This document shows, one piece after another, positions 54,047 through 62,492 of a stretch of 64,000 nt of DNA (position 1 is the stretch's first letter; each line of letters opens with the position of its first letter). This DNA is from Sphingobacterium sp. SGR-19. Lineage in GTDB: Bacteria; Bacteroidota; Bacteroidia; Sphingobacteriales; Sphingobacteriaceae. A program made the translations under genes and the position numbers. The DNA lies in the NCBI RefSeq assembly GCF_011043555.1, contig NZ_JAAKGS010000001.1, positions 372,001-436,000 on the forward strand, read 5' to 3'. A model generated the notes under the pieces. It saw only the letters and a program-made list of their open reading frames with translations, was not told the DNA's origin and ran no database searches.

Positions 54047-54117
54047 TACTAAAATAATTAGTATTATTGTGCCAATAAAATTAGTAATTAATATTCAAAC
54101 AACCAAATTTATTAGTA
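54047..54117. promoter_or_regulatory. Operator-like array of TTAGTA sites between the XRE-S24 gene and its divergent neighbour
   Basis: TACTAA (54047-54052) and TTAGTA (54058-54063) form a perfect inverted repeat with a 5-base spacer. Further TTAGTA copies lie at 54081-54086 and 54112-54117. The array fills the intergenic region between two divergent genes, the usual arrangement for an autoregulated repressor. Confidence 0.5.
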
Positions 54118-54136
54118 CACAAACATTACTTAACGC

Positions 54137-54466
54137 ATGGAATCACATATTGTATATATTATTACAGACAGCAACCGAGCATATTTGGAAGTTGGGTATT
54201 GCACCGATATGTCTACTCAATTACAAGAAATAAATCATACATCCTCTACCTTATTTGGCAGCTCGCCTAAACTAAGAAACGTGGTTTATATAGAGGTATT
54301 TGAAAAAAAAGAAAAGGCACTTTCCTATCATAGCACATTACGCCACTTCACGCGGATGCAGCGGGAAAAATTAATTCGTCTAAAAAATCCCAATTGGCTT
54401 AATCTTCATGCTTCTCCATCACACACAAATAGGCCGGACAATAAAAAGGTCGCTGTTTATGCTTAA
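54137..54466 (+). CDS. Degenerate GIY-YIG-like protein
   Basis: The 109-residue protein starts MESHIVYIITDSNRAYLEVGYCTDMSTQLQEIN. The order of segments (VYII, a second strand with VGYCTDM, then VVYIEVFEKKEKALSYHSTLRHFTRMQREKLIRLKNPNWLNL) matches small GIY-YIG (URI/YhbQ-type) proteins of Bacteroidota. The second Tyr-x-Gly strand is altered. The catalytic Arg that should follow (usually ..LxxRLxEH) is replaced by STQLQEI, so nuclease activity is doubtful. It is transcribed divergently from the XRE-S24 repressor and is probably under its control. The last bases overlap the terminator hairpin of the convergent gene. Confidence 0.7.
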   Translation: MESHIVYIITDSNRAYLEVGYCTDMSTQLQEINHTSSTLFGSSPKLRNVVYIEVFEKKEKALSYHSTLRHFTRMQREKLIRLKNPNWLNLHASPSHTNRPDNKKVAVYA

Positions 54467-54483
54467 AACAAAACAGCGACCTT
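54436..54483 (-). terminator. Terminator of the peptidase-propeller-barrel gene, overlapping the 3' end of the GIY-YIG-like gene
   Basis: A 13-bp perfect stem (54446-54458 with 54471-54483) has a 12-base loop. On the minus strand it is followed by TTTTTATTG; the plus-strand side has no U tract. Half of the stem is coding sequence of the convergent gene. Confidence 0.75.
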
Positions 54484-54533
54484 CACAACCTTACCTTAAA
54501 TACACTAATCTACCTCCACATCTTATTATTGGA

Positions 54534-57500
54534 CTACCAGCCCGGCATGAAGTTTAATCCAAACGTACCGAATTTCGTCCTTGACGATACAAACGGTATC
54601 GCATAATAAGGCTCAAGGATCATGGCTCCAAAAAGATTTACTCGCATAGATATACCCGCACTGAATACCGGCACGCGATAGTTGGGATCATAAACAGATT
54701 CTCCTGGAATAAGATTTCCATTTTGATCTTTTGCAGGTACTGTCGGTTTTTTGTCCAGATTACTCACAATTTTATTGCCACTATTCCACGCTAATCCTGC
54801 ATCAAAGAAGAGGTTCAGGTCGGAAAACAACAAACCGGATTTTACCACAGCGAGTTGCTCAGGACCAGTAAACGGCAAGCGTACTTCAAAGTTACCCACT
54901 AATACCCTAGATCCCATCAGGTCATCAAAAGAAATATTTCCGACGCGGTCACGGCTTAGATTGTCGTAGCCCCGCACGAAAAAGGGATAACCGATATAGT
55001 TGCCGCGCAAGCGATTCTCATCACCACCCGAACGAATATAAGAATAGGCACGAACAGCTAAGGTTACCGGTTTAAAGCGTACGTAACGCCGTAGATCCAC
55101 ATTATACGCGCGCATGTTTAGATCACCGAAATATTGCCCCGCCGATACGCGATAACGAAACCCCTGTATTGGCGATGTTAAACCAAATACGGAATTATCA
55201 CCCACAAAAGCAGTACTGAGCTGCTGCATAACGAGTGGATCCAGACGAAAACCCAATAAATCCATTGCTTCCTCATTCGATAATCTTTGGCGATCTACGA
55301 AACCGAAACTGAAATAACTTTGACGCCATTTTTCCACGCTATAACCGTAGCGTGCCAGCGCACCACCTATTTCGAAGCGGTGATGCTTATTAAATGGATA
55401 GGCCACGAAAGCATCGAGCTGTGTCTCAAATTGGCGGATAATATAATCGCTTAGCACCAGTTCTTCTCCTCTACCCAGATCGTCCATTTCATAAGCCCGA
55501 AACCCGCTGCGATAAGGAATGTGTGAAAACGAACCGCCCCAGTTCCAACGGCTTCGCTGATTTACGTAAGCTACCTGTCCACCAAAATCCTGTACTTCCC
55601 CATTTATATTCAAGGTCGAGTAAATTTGGTTATAACCAAGGATGTCCGAAAAAATGCCGAAAATACCACCCGCCATCCCCGCTCCATAGCGCGTGCCCAC
55701 GGTCATACCTACGCCCGAATTGGCTAGGTAATCGAGCTTAAACTTCGAACGATAAGGTACAGGCCGTATCAGTGCGGTATCGATTCGACGATAGGAATTG
55801 AAGTTCTGCAGATTTGTATTAACAATGTTAACCCCACGATCTATATTCGGCGGCAACATGGCAGCTGTAAAGTCGGAAGCGCTGGCATCAATCACTTCCG
55901 GCTCGAAGTCTGAGGCATTTGCTTTATAAATACTGTACTGATTACCTTTGAAATAAGAGTACACAATATCATTTTTGCCGGATATACTCATTGCAGGGGA
56001 ATATTCTGTAATACCGCTAATTCCCGTAAAGTAATCTGTAAGCCGCTCTACTATGGCTCCATTCAGTGCGTAACGGAACATATTACGGTACCCATCGCCA
56101 TTGGACAGGAAATAAATATACTTACCATCGCCCGAGAAATGCGGATTTAAATTATTTGCTCCCGGAAAAATATCGATCGTGGTTACTTCCTTTGTCATGA
56201 CATCAACCAGCGCCATTCCCATAGGAATATCAACTGAACGAGAAGCACTCTCCAACGACATTCTGTCCGTGCTGAAAACAATCATTTTTCCGTCAGGAGA
56301 AAAACTTGGCTGGAAATCGGAATACTTGTCATTCGTTAATTGCGTCAGTTCTTTTGTCTTGAAATTAAATATATATATATCGCTCTGCCCCTCTTTCAAT
56401 CCCGAAAAAGCTACACGGTCGCCGTCGGGAGCAAAGCTGATGTTTGTAAATTCTACGATATCCCCCATTGCTTCGAGCGCAACCGGTCTTCCCGTTTGTA
56501 TATCAATGATCATCAATTTGTTTTTGCCCTCACTAAATACGCTGAAAGCAAAATATCGGCTATCGGCAGAAAAATCACCCGCCGACTCCAGATAACTAAA
56601 CTCATCTATATCTTTATTGGTGGTCCGGCTTCCCAATTTCCGCAGGATCTTGCCCGTATGGGCATCCGCCAAAAAAAGATCAATACCGAAAAGATCTTTT
56701 TCCGACATAAACGCGACGAAGCGTCCGTCAGGCGAAATCGCCGGTGCTACGTTCATACGGCCACCGTTGACGGAAGTAATTAAAGCCTGGCCAATAGGAC
56801 GAGAGGTGGTATCTTTATTTAACGCTTTAAAGGTAGACTCCATCGTGTTTCGCCATAAAGTCGACATGGTCTGCGCGTCGTAACCGAAAACGCGACGTAT
56901 GCCCATTTCGTAGCCGTATTTCGCTGTCTCCATAAACATAGGCATAATGACAGTATCCCCATAGGTGGCCCCGATAAACGCCAAAAATGCTTGGCCATAA
57001 CGGTACGGGAAATAGTTATAGGATTGCTCTGTCAGTTGCTTTAACGAGGGGATATCGTTACGGGCATAGGCATCCCGCATCCACATTGCTGTAAATGCGT
57101 CTTTTTTTCCGATGGAAAGATACTCCGCCATCCCTTCTACCATCCACAAAGGAATATTTCCCACATTTTCCAAACGGGTGGTATCTCTTCCCTCCATCAA
57201 CATACGGAACTGGAACGCGTGAACCATCTCGTGTCCCAGTACGTGCCTGGTCTGATGGTTAATTTGCATAATCGGCATCACTACGCGCTGCTTAAACGCT
57301 TCTGTCACCCCACCCGTACCAACAGATATTTCTCCGGATATGGCAGTCGTTTGTTGAAATTCGGGGTGATTGCTATAGATAATAAGTGGATTTTTACGCA
57401 GAAATGTGTCTTGAAACACTTGTTGGTGCATATTGTACCATACTTCAGATTCTTTGGCCAACCAAGTTATCACACTGTCGTTGTTAAGATAACTATACAT

Positions 57501-57665
57501 TTCAAAATGAGGGGTTTGCTTCACATTGAAATCTAACTTCTTATAGCGCATTTTATTCTGTCCAAAATATTGTGCAGACGCTATATTTGGCACAACTAAC
57601 AGTAAAAACATCCCCACGACTAGCTGTTGGATGCTCGCTAAACCACATGTGTCTTTTATGCTCAT
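54534..57665 (-). CDS. Outer-membrane fusion: gluzincin peptidase domain, TolB-like propeller and BamA-like barrel
   Basis: The 1043-residue protein has a signal peptide (GMFLLLVVPNIASAQ) and three parts. First is a peptidase-MA-like domain (about 40-290) with zinc motif HEMVH at 145-149 and Glu177 in MVEGMAEYL. Second is a WD40/TolB-type propeller (about 300-620) with repeats such as PAISPDGRFVAFMSEK and SFSPDGKMIVFSTDR. Third is a C-terminal beta-barrel (about 650-1043) with VRGYDNLSRDRVG and GNFEVRLPFTGPE, like bacterial surface antigen/BamA-family barrels. It probably lies in the outer membrane with the enzymatic part displayed in the periplasm or at the surface. The substrate is unknown. 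It is monocistronic. Confidence 0.83.
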   Translation of the reverse strand: MSIKDTCGLASIQQLVVGMFLLLVVPNIASAQYFGQNKMRYKKLDFNVKQTPHFEMYSYLNNDSVITWLAKESEVWYNMHQQVFQDTFLRKNPLIIYSNHPEFQQTTAISGEISVGTGGVTEAFKQRVVMPIMQINHQTRHVLGHEMVHAFQFRMLMEGRDTTRLENVGNIPLWMVEGMAEYLSIGKKDAFTAMWMRDAYARNDIPSLKQLTEQSYNYFPYRYGQAFLAFIGATYGDTVIMPMFMETAKYGYEMGIRRVFGYDAQTMSTLWRNTMESTFKALNKDTTSRPIGQALITSVNGGRMNVAPAISPDGRFVAFMSEKDLFGIDLFLADAHTGKILRKLGSRTTNKDIDEFSYLESAGDFSADSRYFAFSVFSEGKNKLMIIDIQTGRPVALEAMGDIVEFTNISFAPDGDRVAFSGLKEGQSDIYIFNFKTKELTQLTNDKYSDFQPSFSPDGKMIVFSTDRMSLESASRSVDIPMGMALVDVMTKEVTTIDIFPGANNLNPHFSGDGKYIYFLSNGDGYRNMFRYALNGAIVERLTDYFTGISGITEYSPAMSISGKNDIVYSYFKGNQYSIYKANASDFEPEVIDASASDFTAAMLPPNIDRGVNIVNTNLQNFNSYRRIDTALIRPVPYRSKFKLDYLANSGVGMTVGTRYGAGMAGGIFGIFSDILGYNQIYSTLNINGEVQDFGGQVAYVNQRSRWNWGGSFSHIPYRSGFRAYEMDDLGRGEELVLSDYIIRQFETQLDAFVAYPFNKHHRFEIGGALARYGYSVEKWRQSYFSFGFVDRQRLSNEEAMDLLGFRLDPLVMQQLSTAFVGDNSVFGLTSPIQGFRYRVSAGQYFGDLNMRAYNVDLRRYVRFKPVTLAVRAYSYIRSGGDENRLRGNYIGYPFFVRGYDNLSRDRVGNISFDDLMGSRVLVGNFEVRLPFTGPEQLAVVKSGLLFSDLNLFFDAGLAWNSGNKIVSNLDKKPTVPAKDQNGNLIPGESVYDPNYRVPVFSAGISMRVNLFGAMILEPYYAIPFVSSRTKFGTFGLNFMPGW

Positions 57666-57697
57666 AATTAACGATTAGTCTCTTTCAAAAATACAAA

Positions 57698-60043
57698 TTA
57701 TCTTTCTATTTCGTCTGTTTCTGTCCTTTCTTGTTCTTCCACTTCCGGCAAGGGCAGTGTTAACAGACTTTCCGGATTTTCGTTTTCTGTATCTAATTCC
57801 ACTGCCGTACTATCACTTGGTATCTCGATTCGTATCCGCGGACTCGGACAATTATATTTTTTCTTAATCTCTACCTTAGGATCCGGGAATTTACCTTTTG
57901 TAACACCTAGTTCCGGCCGCTTGTACAGCTCCTCCATGAACGTTGCGTAAATAGGCAAAGCCGTTTTAGAACCCTCCCCCGTCTGCGAATTTTTAAAGCG
58001 AATGCTTTGCTCATCACAGCCTACCCAAACACCGGCAACTAAGTCTTTTGTCACGCCCATATACCATCCATCAACGTAATCAGAGGAGGTTCCTGTTTTC
58101 CCTCCAATCTGATTTTCATCACCGAAAAGATCCCATTCCCACAATGCTTGCGAAGTTCCCTGCGGTTCTTCGATTGTGCCACGTAGCATATACGTCATTA
58201 ACCAAGCGTTCTCTGGATCCACAACTTGTTTTTCTTTCGTTTTGAAAGATGCTATTCGGTGCCCTTCACTATCGTAGATCTCTGAAACGAGAACCGGTTC
58301 CACCCTTTTGCCCGCATTCATGAAAGTGGCATAAGCATTCACCATTTCAAAAACAGATACGTCATTTGAACCCAATCCTACAGAAGGCACGGATTCCAAA
58401 TGACTCACGATACCACAGCGATGCGCTGTTTCCACAATTTTGTCCCAACCAACATCCTTTGTTATCTGTGCCGTTATTGTATTTAAAGAACGAGCCATCG
58501 CCCAACGAAGCGACATATTACGATAAGAAAAACTCCAATCGGCATTTTTGGGCTCCCAGACCTCTTTTTCTCCCTGCTTATTGACAAAATCCAATCGAAC
58601 GGGCTTGTCTTCATACTTATCACAAGGCTCCATACCATGCTCAAGCGCCGTGAGATAGACAAAAGGCTTAAAGGTGGAACCTGCTTGTCGTTTTGCCTGA
58701 TTTACGTGATCAAATTTATAATAACGGTGGTTAATACCTCCTACCCACACTTTAATTTTCCCATTATATGGATCCATTGCCATGACGCCTGTGTTCAGCA
58801 TACTCACGTAATGTTTTAACGAGTCCATCGTAGACATCTCTACTTCCTTATCACCTTCCCACGTAAAAATTGTCATTTTCTTTGGCTCTCTCATCCTTTG
58901 GAATACTTTCTCTTCGTCATCGTTATACTGTTTCATTAACGATATAAATACCGGCAATCTTCTAGCCTTATCTTCCAGAAAACCAGGAATTACAGCACCA
59001 CTTTTATCCCGCCACGGTTCCTCGTTTCTCCATGCATTGTCTAGACGTTTTTGCAATCCTTCCATCTGTTTAGATACCGTTTCTTCCGCCAATTGCTGCA
59101 TGCGGGAATCGATTGTTGTATAGATCTTTAAACCAGCTGTGTAAATATCTATATCATGTTCCTGACTCCATTTTTCAAGCCATTTTTCCACAGCCGCCCG
59201 TAGATATGAATCATTCGTTCCACCTCGCTCTGGATTATTCACATTCAATGCTAATGGTTCCTTGGAAAAGGAAATATATTGTTCTTCACTAATATACCCC
59301 TCCTTTTGCATCTGCCTTAGAACAACATTCCTACGCTCTTTTGATTTATCTGGGTTGCGGATAGGGTTATAAAGGGTCGTTCCTTTCAACATTCCGATCA
59401 GTACAGCTGCCTCCACAGCCGATAATCGATTGGGTTGTTTATTGAAATATCGCAAAGAAGCAGATTTAATACCGTAAGCGTTATTACTAAACGAGACGGT
59501 ATTTAGATACATTGCGATAATCTCATTTTTTTCATATCTGCTTTCCAATTTATAAGCGGTCATCCACTCTTTAAATTTTGTTACGCCCAGACGTGCTCCG
59601 GGAATGCGGCCAAGCAAACCTTGGGACTGGTTATATCGTGTTCGATATAGGTTCTTTGCAAGTTGTTGCGTGATAGTACTTCCTCCCCGCTTGTCCCCCC
59701 TCAATGTAGATATAACACTAGAAAACAGCCCTATAAAATCTACCCCCTTATGTTTGTAGAAACGAACATCTTCTGTTGCAATAAGCGCATTTAATATATT
59801 TTCTGAAATACTATCATAACCAACCGGATCCCTATCCTCCTCAAAATATCGACCTATCAGAACGGAGTCTGCAGTATATAACTCCGACGAAATATGGAGT
59901 GTTGGCAGAACAATGTCTTTTTTTGTAGGGGAATACCCAAATAGCCATAAGAAATTTAGCTGAACAGCACATACCAATACAATAAGGCTATAAACCGCTA
60001 TCAACAGGTAACGGACGACTTTGTTTTTAACCCTTTTAAACAT
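57698..60043 (-). CDS. mrcA: Bifunctional peptidoglycan synthase, penicillin-binding protein 1A type
   Basis: The 781-residue protein has one N-terminal membrane helix (about 10-35). The glycosyltransferase domain carries catalytic Glu91 (ATEDVRFYKHKGVDF) and GGSTITQQLAKNLY. The transpeptidase domain has Ser456-x-x-Lys459 (AGSTFKPF), SLN (ARSLNTITAQ) and KTGTSSDYVDGWYMG. It polymerises and cross-links peptidoglycan. The C-terminal 50 residues are acidic and disordered. It is divergent from rpoN across a 226-base gap. Confidence 0.94.
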   Translation of the reverse strand: MFKRVKNKVVRYLLIAVYSLIVLVCAVQLNFLWLFGYSPTKKDIVLPTLHISSELYTADSVLIGRYFEEDRDPVGYDSISENILNALIATEDVRFYKHKGVDFIGLFSSVISTLRGDKRGGSTITQQLAKNLYRTRYNQSQGLLGRIPGARLGVTKFKEWMTAYKLESRYEKNEIIAMYLNTVSFSNNAYGIKSASLRYFNKQPNRLSAVEAAVLIGMLKGTTLYNPIRNPDKSKERRNVVLRQMQKEGYISEEQYISFSKEPLALNVNNPERGGTNDSYLRAAVEKWLEKWSQEHDIDIYTAGLKIYTTIDSRMQQLAEETVSKQMEGLQKRLDNAWRNEEPWRDKSGAVIPGFLEDKARRLPVFISLMKQYNDDEEKVFQRMREPKKMTIFTWEGDKEVEMSTMDSLKHYVSMLNTGVMAMDPYNGKIKVWVGGINHRYYKFDHVNQAKRQAGSTFKPFVYLTALEHGMEPCDKYEDKPVRLDFVNKQGEKEVWEPKNADWSFSYRNMSLRWAMARSLNTITAQITKDVGWDKIVETAHRCGIVSHLESVPSVGLGSNDVSVFEMVNAYATFMNAGKRVEPVLVSEIYDSEGHRIASFKTKEKQVVDPENAWLMTYMLRGTIEEPQGTSQALWEWDLFGDENQIGGKTGTSSDYVDGWYMGVTKDLVAGVWVGCDEQSIRFKNSQTGEGSKTALPIYATFMEELYKRPELGVTKGKFPDPKVEIKKKYNCPSPRIRIEIPSDSTAVELDTENENPESLLTLPLPEVEEQERTETDEIER

Positions 60044-60059
60044 ATCGTAAATATGGAAA

Positions 60060-60077
60060 TTGTTTTTCTAAAAACAA
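60060..60077. promoter_or_regulatory. Near-perfect palindrome just upstream of mrcA
   Basis: TTGTTTTT and AAAAACAA flank a 2-base centre, 17 bases before the mrcA ATG. It may be an operator or a hairpin at the 5' end of the mRNA. The rest of the 226-base mrcA-rpoN gap shows no further gene. Confidence 0.3.
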
Positions 60078-60269
60078 CGAGGCAAGGCAAAAAAACAGGT
60101 TATGGTTTCGGTAATTAACGTATTTTAACGTTTGACGTATACGCGTACATTTCACATTGATAACGAAACTTCCCCTCAATAATTATACCTATTTTAGATG
60201 TACGCGATACCGCACACTTTAGTTTTCTGATTTATTTAAGTATTTTTACCCTGCAAAAGAAGCTAAAAC

Positions 60270-61733
60270 ATGTTAAAACAGACATTACAGCAAAAATTAT
60301 TACAGAAACTCTCCCCGCAACAAATTCAATTTATAAAACTGTTGCAGGTGCCAACCGTTTCTCTTGATGCTCGCATCAAAGAGGAATTAGAGGAAAACCC
60401 TGCTTTAGAGGACGGGAGTTTAACTAATATGAATGATCCAGTTGAGGAATATCCAGACCATGATCCCGACGATAATTTCGAAAATCAGGATAACGATTTT
60501 GACGAGGAGTTTAATGTAGACGAATATATACAGGAAGAGGACTATAACGACTATTCAACCAATTATGGAAGCGATGACGATGACGATAGAAAAGAGATTC
60601 CGATAGCTATTCAAGATTCATTCTTCGAGTCTTTACAAAACCAACTGGATTTACTTGCTTTATCGGATAAAGATTACCTCATCGGACAACAGATTATCGG
60701 TAGTTTGGATGACGACGGCTATTTAAGACGTCCCATCGTGTCATTGATCGACGACCTCGCTTTTTCACAAAATGTAATTGCAGAAGAAGTAGAAGTCGAG
60801 GCTATACTAAAGGTAATCCAAGATTTTGAACCTGCTGGTATCGGTGCACGAGATTTGCAAGAATGTTTACTTATACAATTACGTAAAAAGGATCAAAATA
60901 ATCCTATTATTAGTCAGGCCATTAAAGTTGTTGAGAATTATCTCGACGAATTTACTAAAAAGCATTATGACAAGATAGAGAGGCAATTGGGAGTAAATTC
61001 AGAAGAGCTTAAAGATATTATCAACGAAATTCTCAAATTAAATCCCAAACCAGGCGATTCCGGCGCTTCGGCAGGCAAACAGCTTCATATTATCCCGGAT
61101 TTCCATATCATGAACAATGACGGTACGCTTCATCTAACGCTCAACGGAAGAAACGCTCCTGAGTTACGCGTTTCCCGCTCCTACCAGGAAATGTTTGCAC
61201 ACTACGAAAAAGCGGAAAAGACGGATAAAAAGATGAAAGAGGCCGTACAGTTTGTCAAACAAAAACTGGATTCTGCCAAGTGGTTTATAGACGCAATAAA
61301 GCAGCGGCAACAGACGCTATTGAAGACCATGAATGCTATTATGGAATACCAATACGATTATTTTCTCACGGGCGATGAACGTCTTCTTAAGCCCATGATA
61401 TTAAAGGATATAGCAGACAAGATCGAAATGGATATTTCAACTGTATCACGTGTTGCCAATTCCAAATACGTGCAGACGGAATTTGGAACTTTTTTATTAA
61501 AATCGTTCTTCTCTGAAGCCATCCAAACGGATTCAGGTGAAGAGGTTTCCAATAAAGAAGTAAAGAAAATATTAGAAGAATGTATCGCCAATGAGGATAA
61601 ACGCAAACCGTTAGCGGACGAAAAATTGACAGAGATTTTAAAAGACAAGGGATACACCATTGCCAGACGAACCGTTGCCAAATACCGGGAGGCGATGAAC
61701 ATCCCAGTGGCAAGATTGAGAAAGGAGCTTTAA
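60270..61733 (+). CDS. rpoN: RNA polymerase sigma-54 factor
   Basis: The 487-residue protein has all three RpoN regions. Region I is Gln/Leu-rich (QTLQQKLLQKLSPQQIQFIKLLQVPTVSLDARIKEELEENPAL). A very acidic region II follows (about 50-115, many Asp/Glu). The core-binding and DNA-binding region III ends with the RpoN box (ARRTVAKYREAMNIP). It directs transcription from -24/-12 promoters with AAA+ activators. It is followed after 71 bases by the HELGH protein gene. Confidence 0.96.
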   Translation: MLKQTLQQKLLQKLSPQQIQFIKLLQVPTVSLDARIKEELEENPALEDGSLTNMNDPVEEYPDHDPDDNFENQDNDFDEEFNVDEYIQEEDYNDYSTNYGSDDDDDRKEIPIAIQDSFFESLQNQLDLLALSDKDYLIGQQIIGSLDDDGYLRRPIVSLIDDLAFSQNVIAEEVEVEAILKVIQDFEPAGIGARDLQECLLIQLRKKDQNNPIISQAIKVVENYLDEFTKKHYDKIERQLGVNSEELKDIINEILKLNPKPGDSGASAGKQLHIIPDFHIMNNDGTLHLTLNGRNAPELRVSRSYQEMFAHYEKAEKTDKKMKEAVQFVKQKLDSAKWFIDAIKQRQQTLLKTMNAIMEYQYDYFLTGDERLLKPMILKDIADKIEMDISTVSRVANSKYVQTEFGTFLLKSFFSEAIQTDSGEEVSNKEVKKILEECIANEDKRKPLADEKLTEILKDKGYTIARRTVAKYREAMNIPVARLRKEL

Positions 61734-61804
61734 GCTCTCTTTTAGTGGATACCAGTTTATTTGCAACAATTTCTGTTGCTTGTTGTTAATATGGTAAAAA
61801 GCTT

Positions 61805-62479
61805 ATGGGCGCTTATACAGCGGAGAAAACAGACAGAAATAGGCACTTAGCGGTATTTCCCAAGAACAAGGAAATACCCAAGGTTATCGAGCAATCAGCC
61901 ATCAAGGCTTTATCCCACTTCCCGGAACTTGAACATACCCACATTCGATTTAGGTTTACCCCAAAACTAAAGAGGTCTGTAATGGCGGCACGCCCGGTAG
62001 TAAGCACACTCCTGCAATCCCGCGATAAACGAGTATATGATATTTTAATCAGTCCGGTATTTAAGCTTACGCAAAGTATCGAACCCATCCACCATTTACC
62101 GGCGGATGTGTTGATTGGATGGCTTGGCCACGAATTAGGTCATGTTATGGATTACGAACGGCGAACCGTATGGGGCATAGCGAAATTTGGTTTGCTGTAT
62201 TGGTTATCCAGAAGATATGTGCGTAAAGTGGAACGTATAGCGGACATCTTTGCCGTTAATAGCGGTATGTCCTCGTATATCCTGTCAACCAAGGAATTCA
62301 TCCTTGGACATAGCGAATTATCTTCCCGCTATAAAGAAAAAATTGTCCGTCTTTACCTTTCTCCGGATGATATCGTTGAACTGGTTTCGGAAATGGAAAG
62401 GAAAACGCAACCCGAAAAAGAGGAACTTTTAGCCGATGAAACGGCTTTATATAAAAGAACACAAGATAAAGATAAATAA
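61805..62479 (+). CDS. Zinc metallopeptidase-like protein (HELGH) of unknown family
   Basis: The 224-residue soluble protein has no signal peptide. The zinc motif HELGH lies at 109-113 (IGWLGHELGHVMDYE), and Glu143-Arg-Ile-Ala-Asp147 fits the E-x-x-A-D third-ligand motif seen in M48-type enzymes. It lacks the transmembrane helices of typical M48 proteins. The first 100 residues are basic and beta-rich; the last 40 are charged and helical. It lies just downstream of rpoN, possibly on the same transcript, and is convergent with the GH3 gene. It is probably a cytosolic or peripheral protease of unknown target. Confidence 0.72.
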   Translation: MGAYTAEKTDRNRHLAVFPKNKEIPKVIEQSAIKALSHFPELEHTHIRFRFTPKLKRSVMAARPVVSTLLQSRDKRVYDILISPVFKLTQSIEPIHHLPADVLIGWLGHELGHVMDYERRTVWGIAKFGLLYWLSRRYVRKVERIADIFAVNSGMSSYILSTKEFILGHSELSSRYKEKIVRLYLSPDDIVELVSEMERKTQPEKEELLADETALYKRTQDKDK

Positions 62480-62492
62480 TCTGTTATAACAT

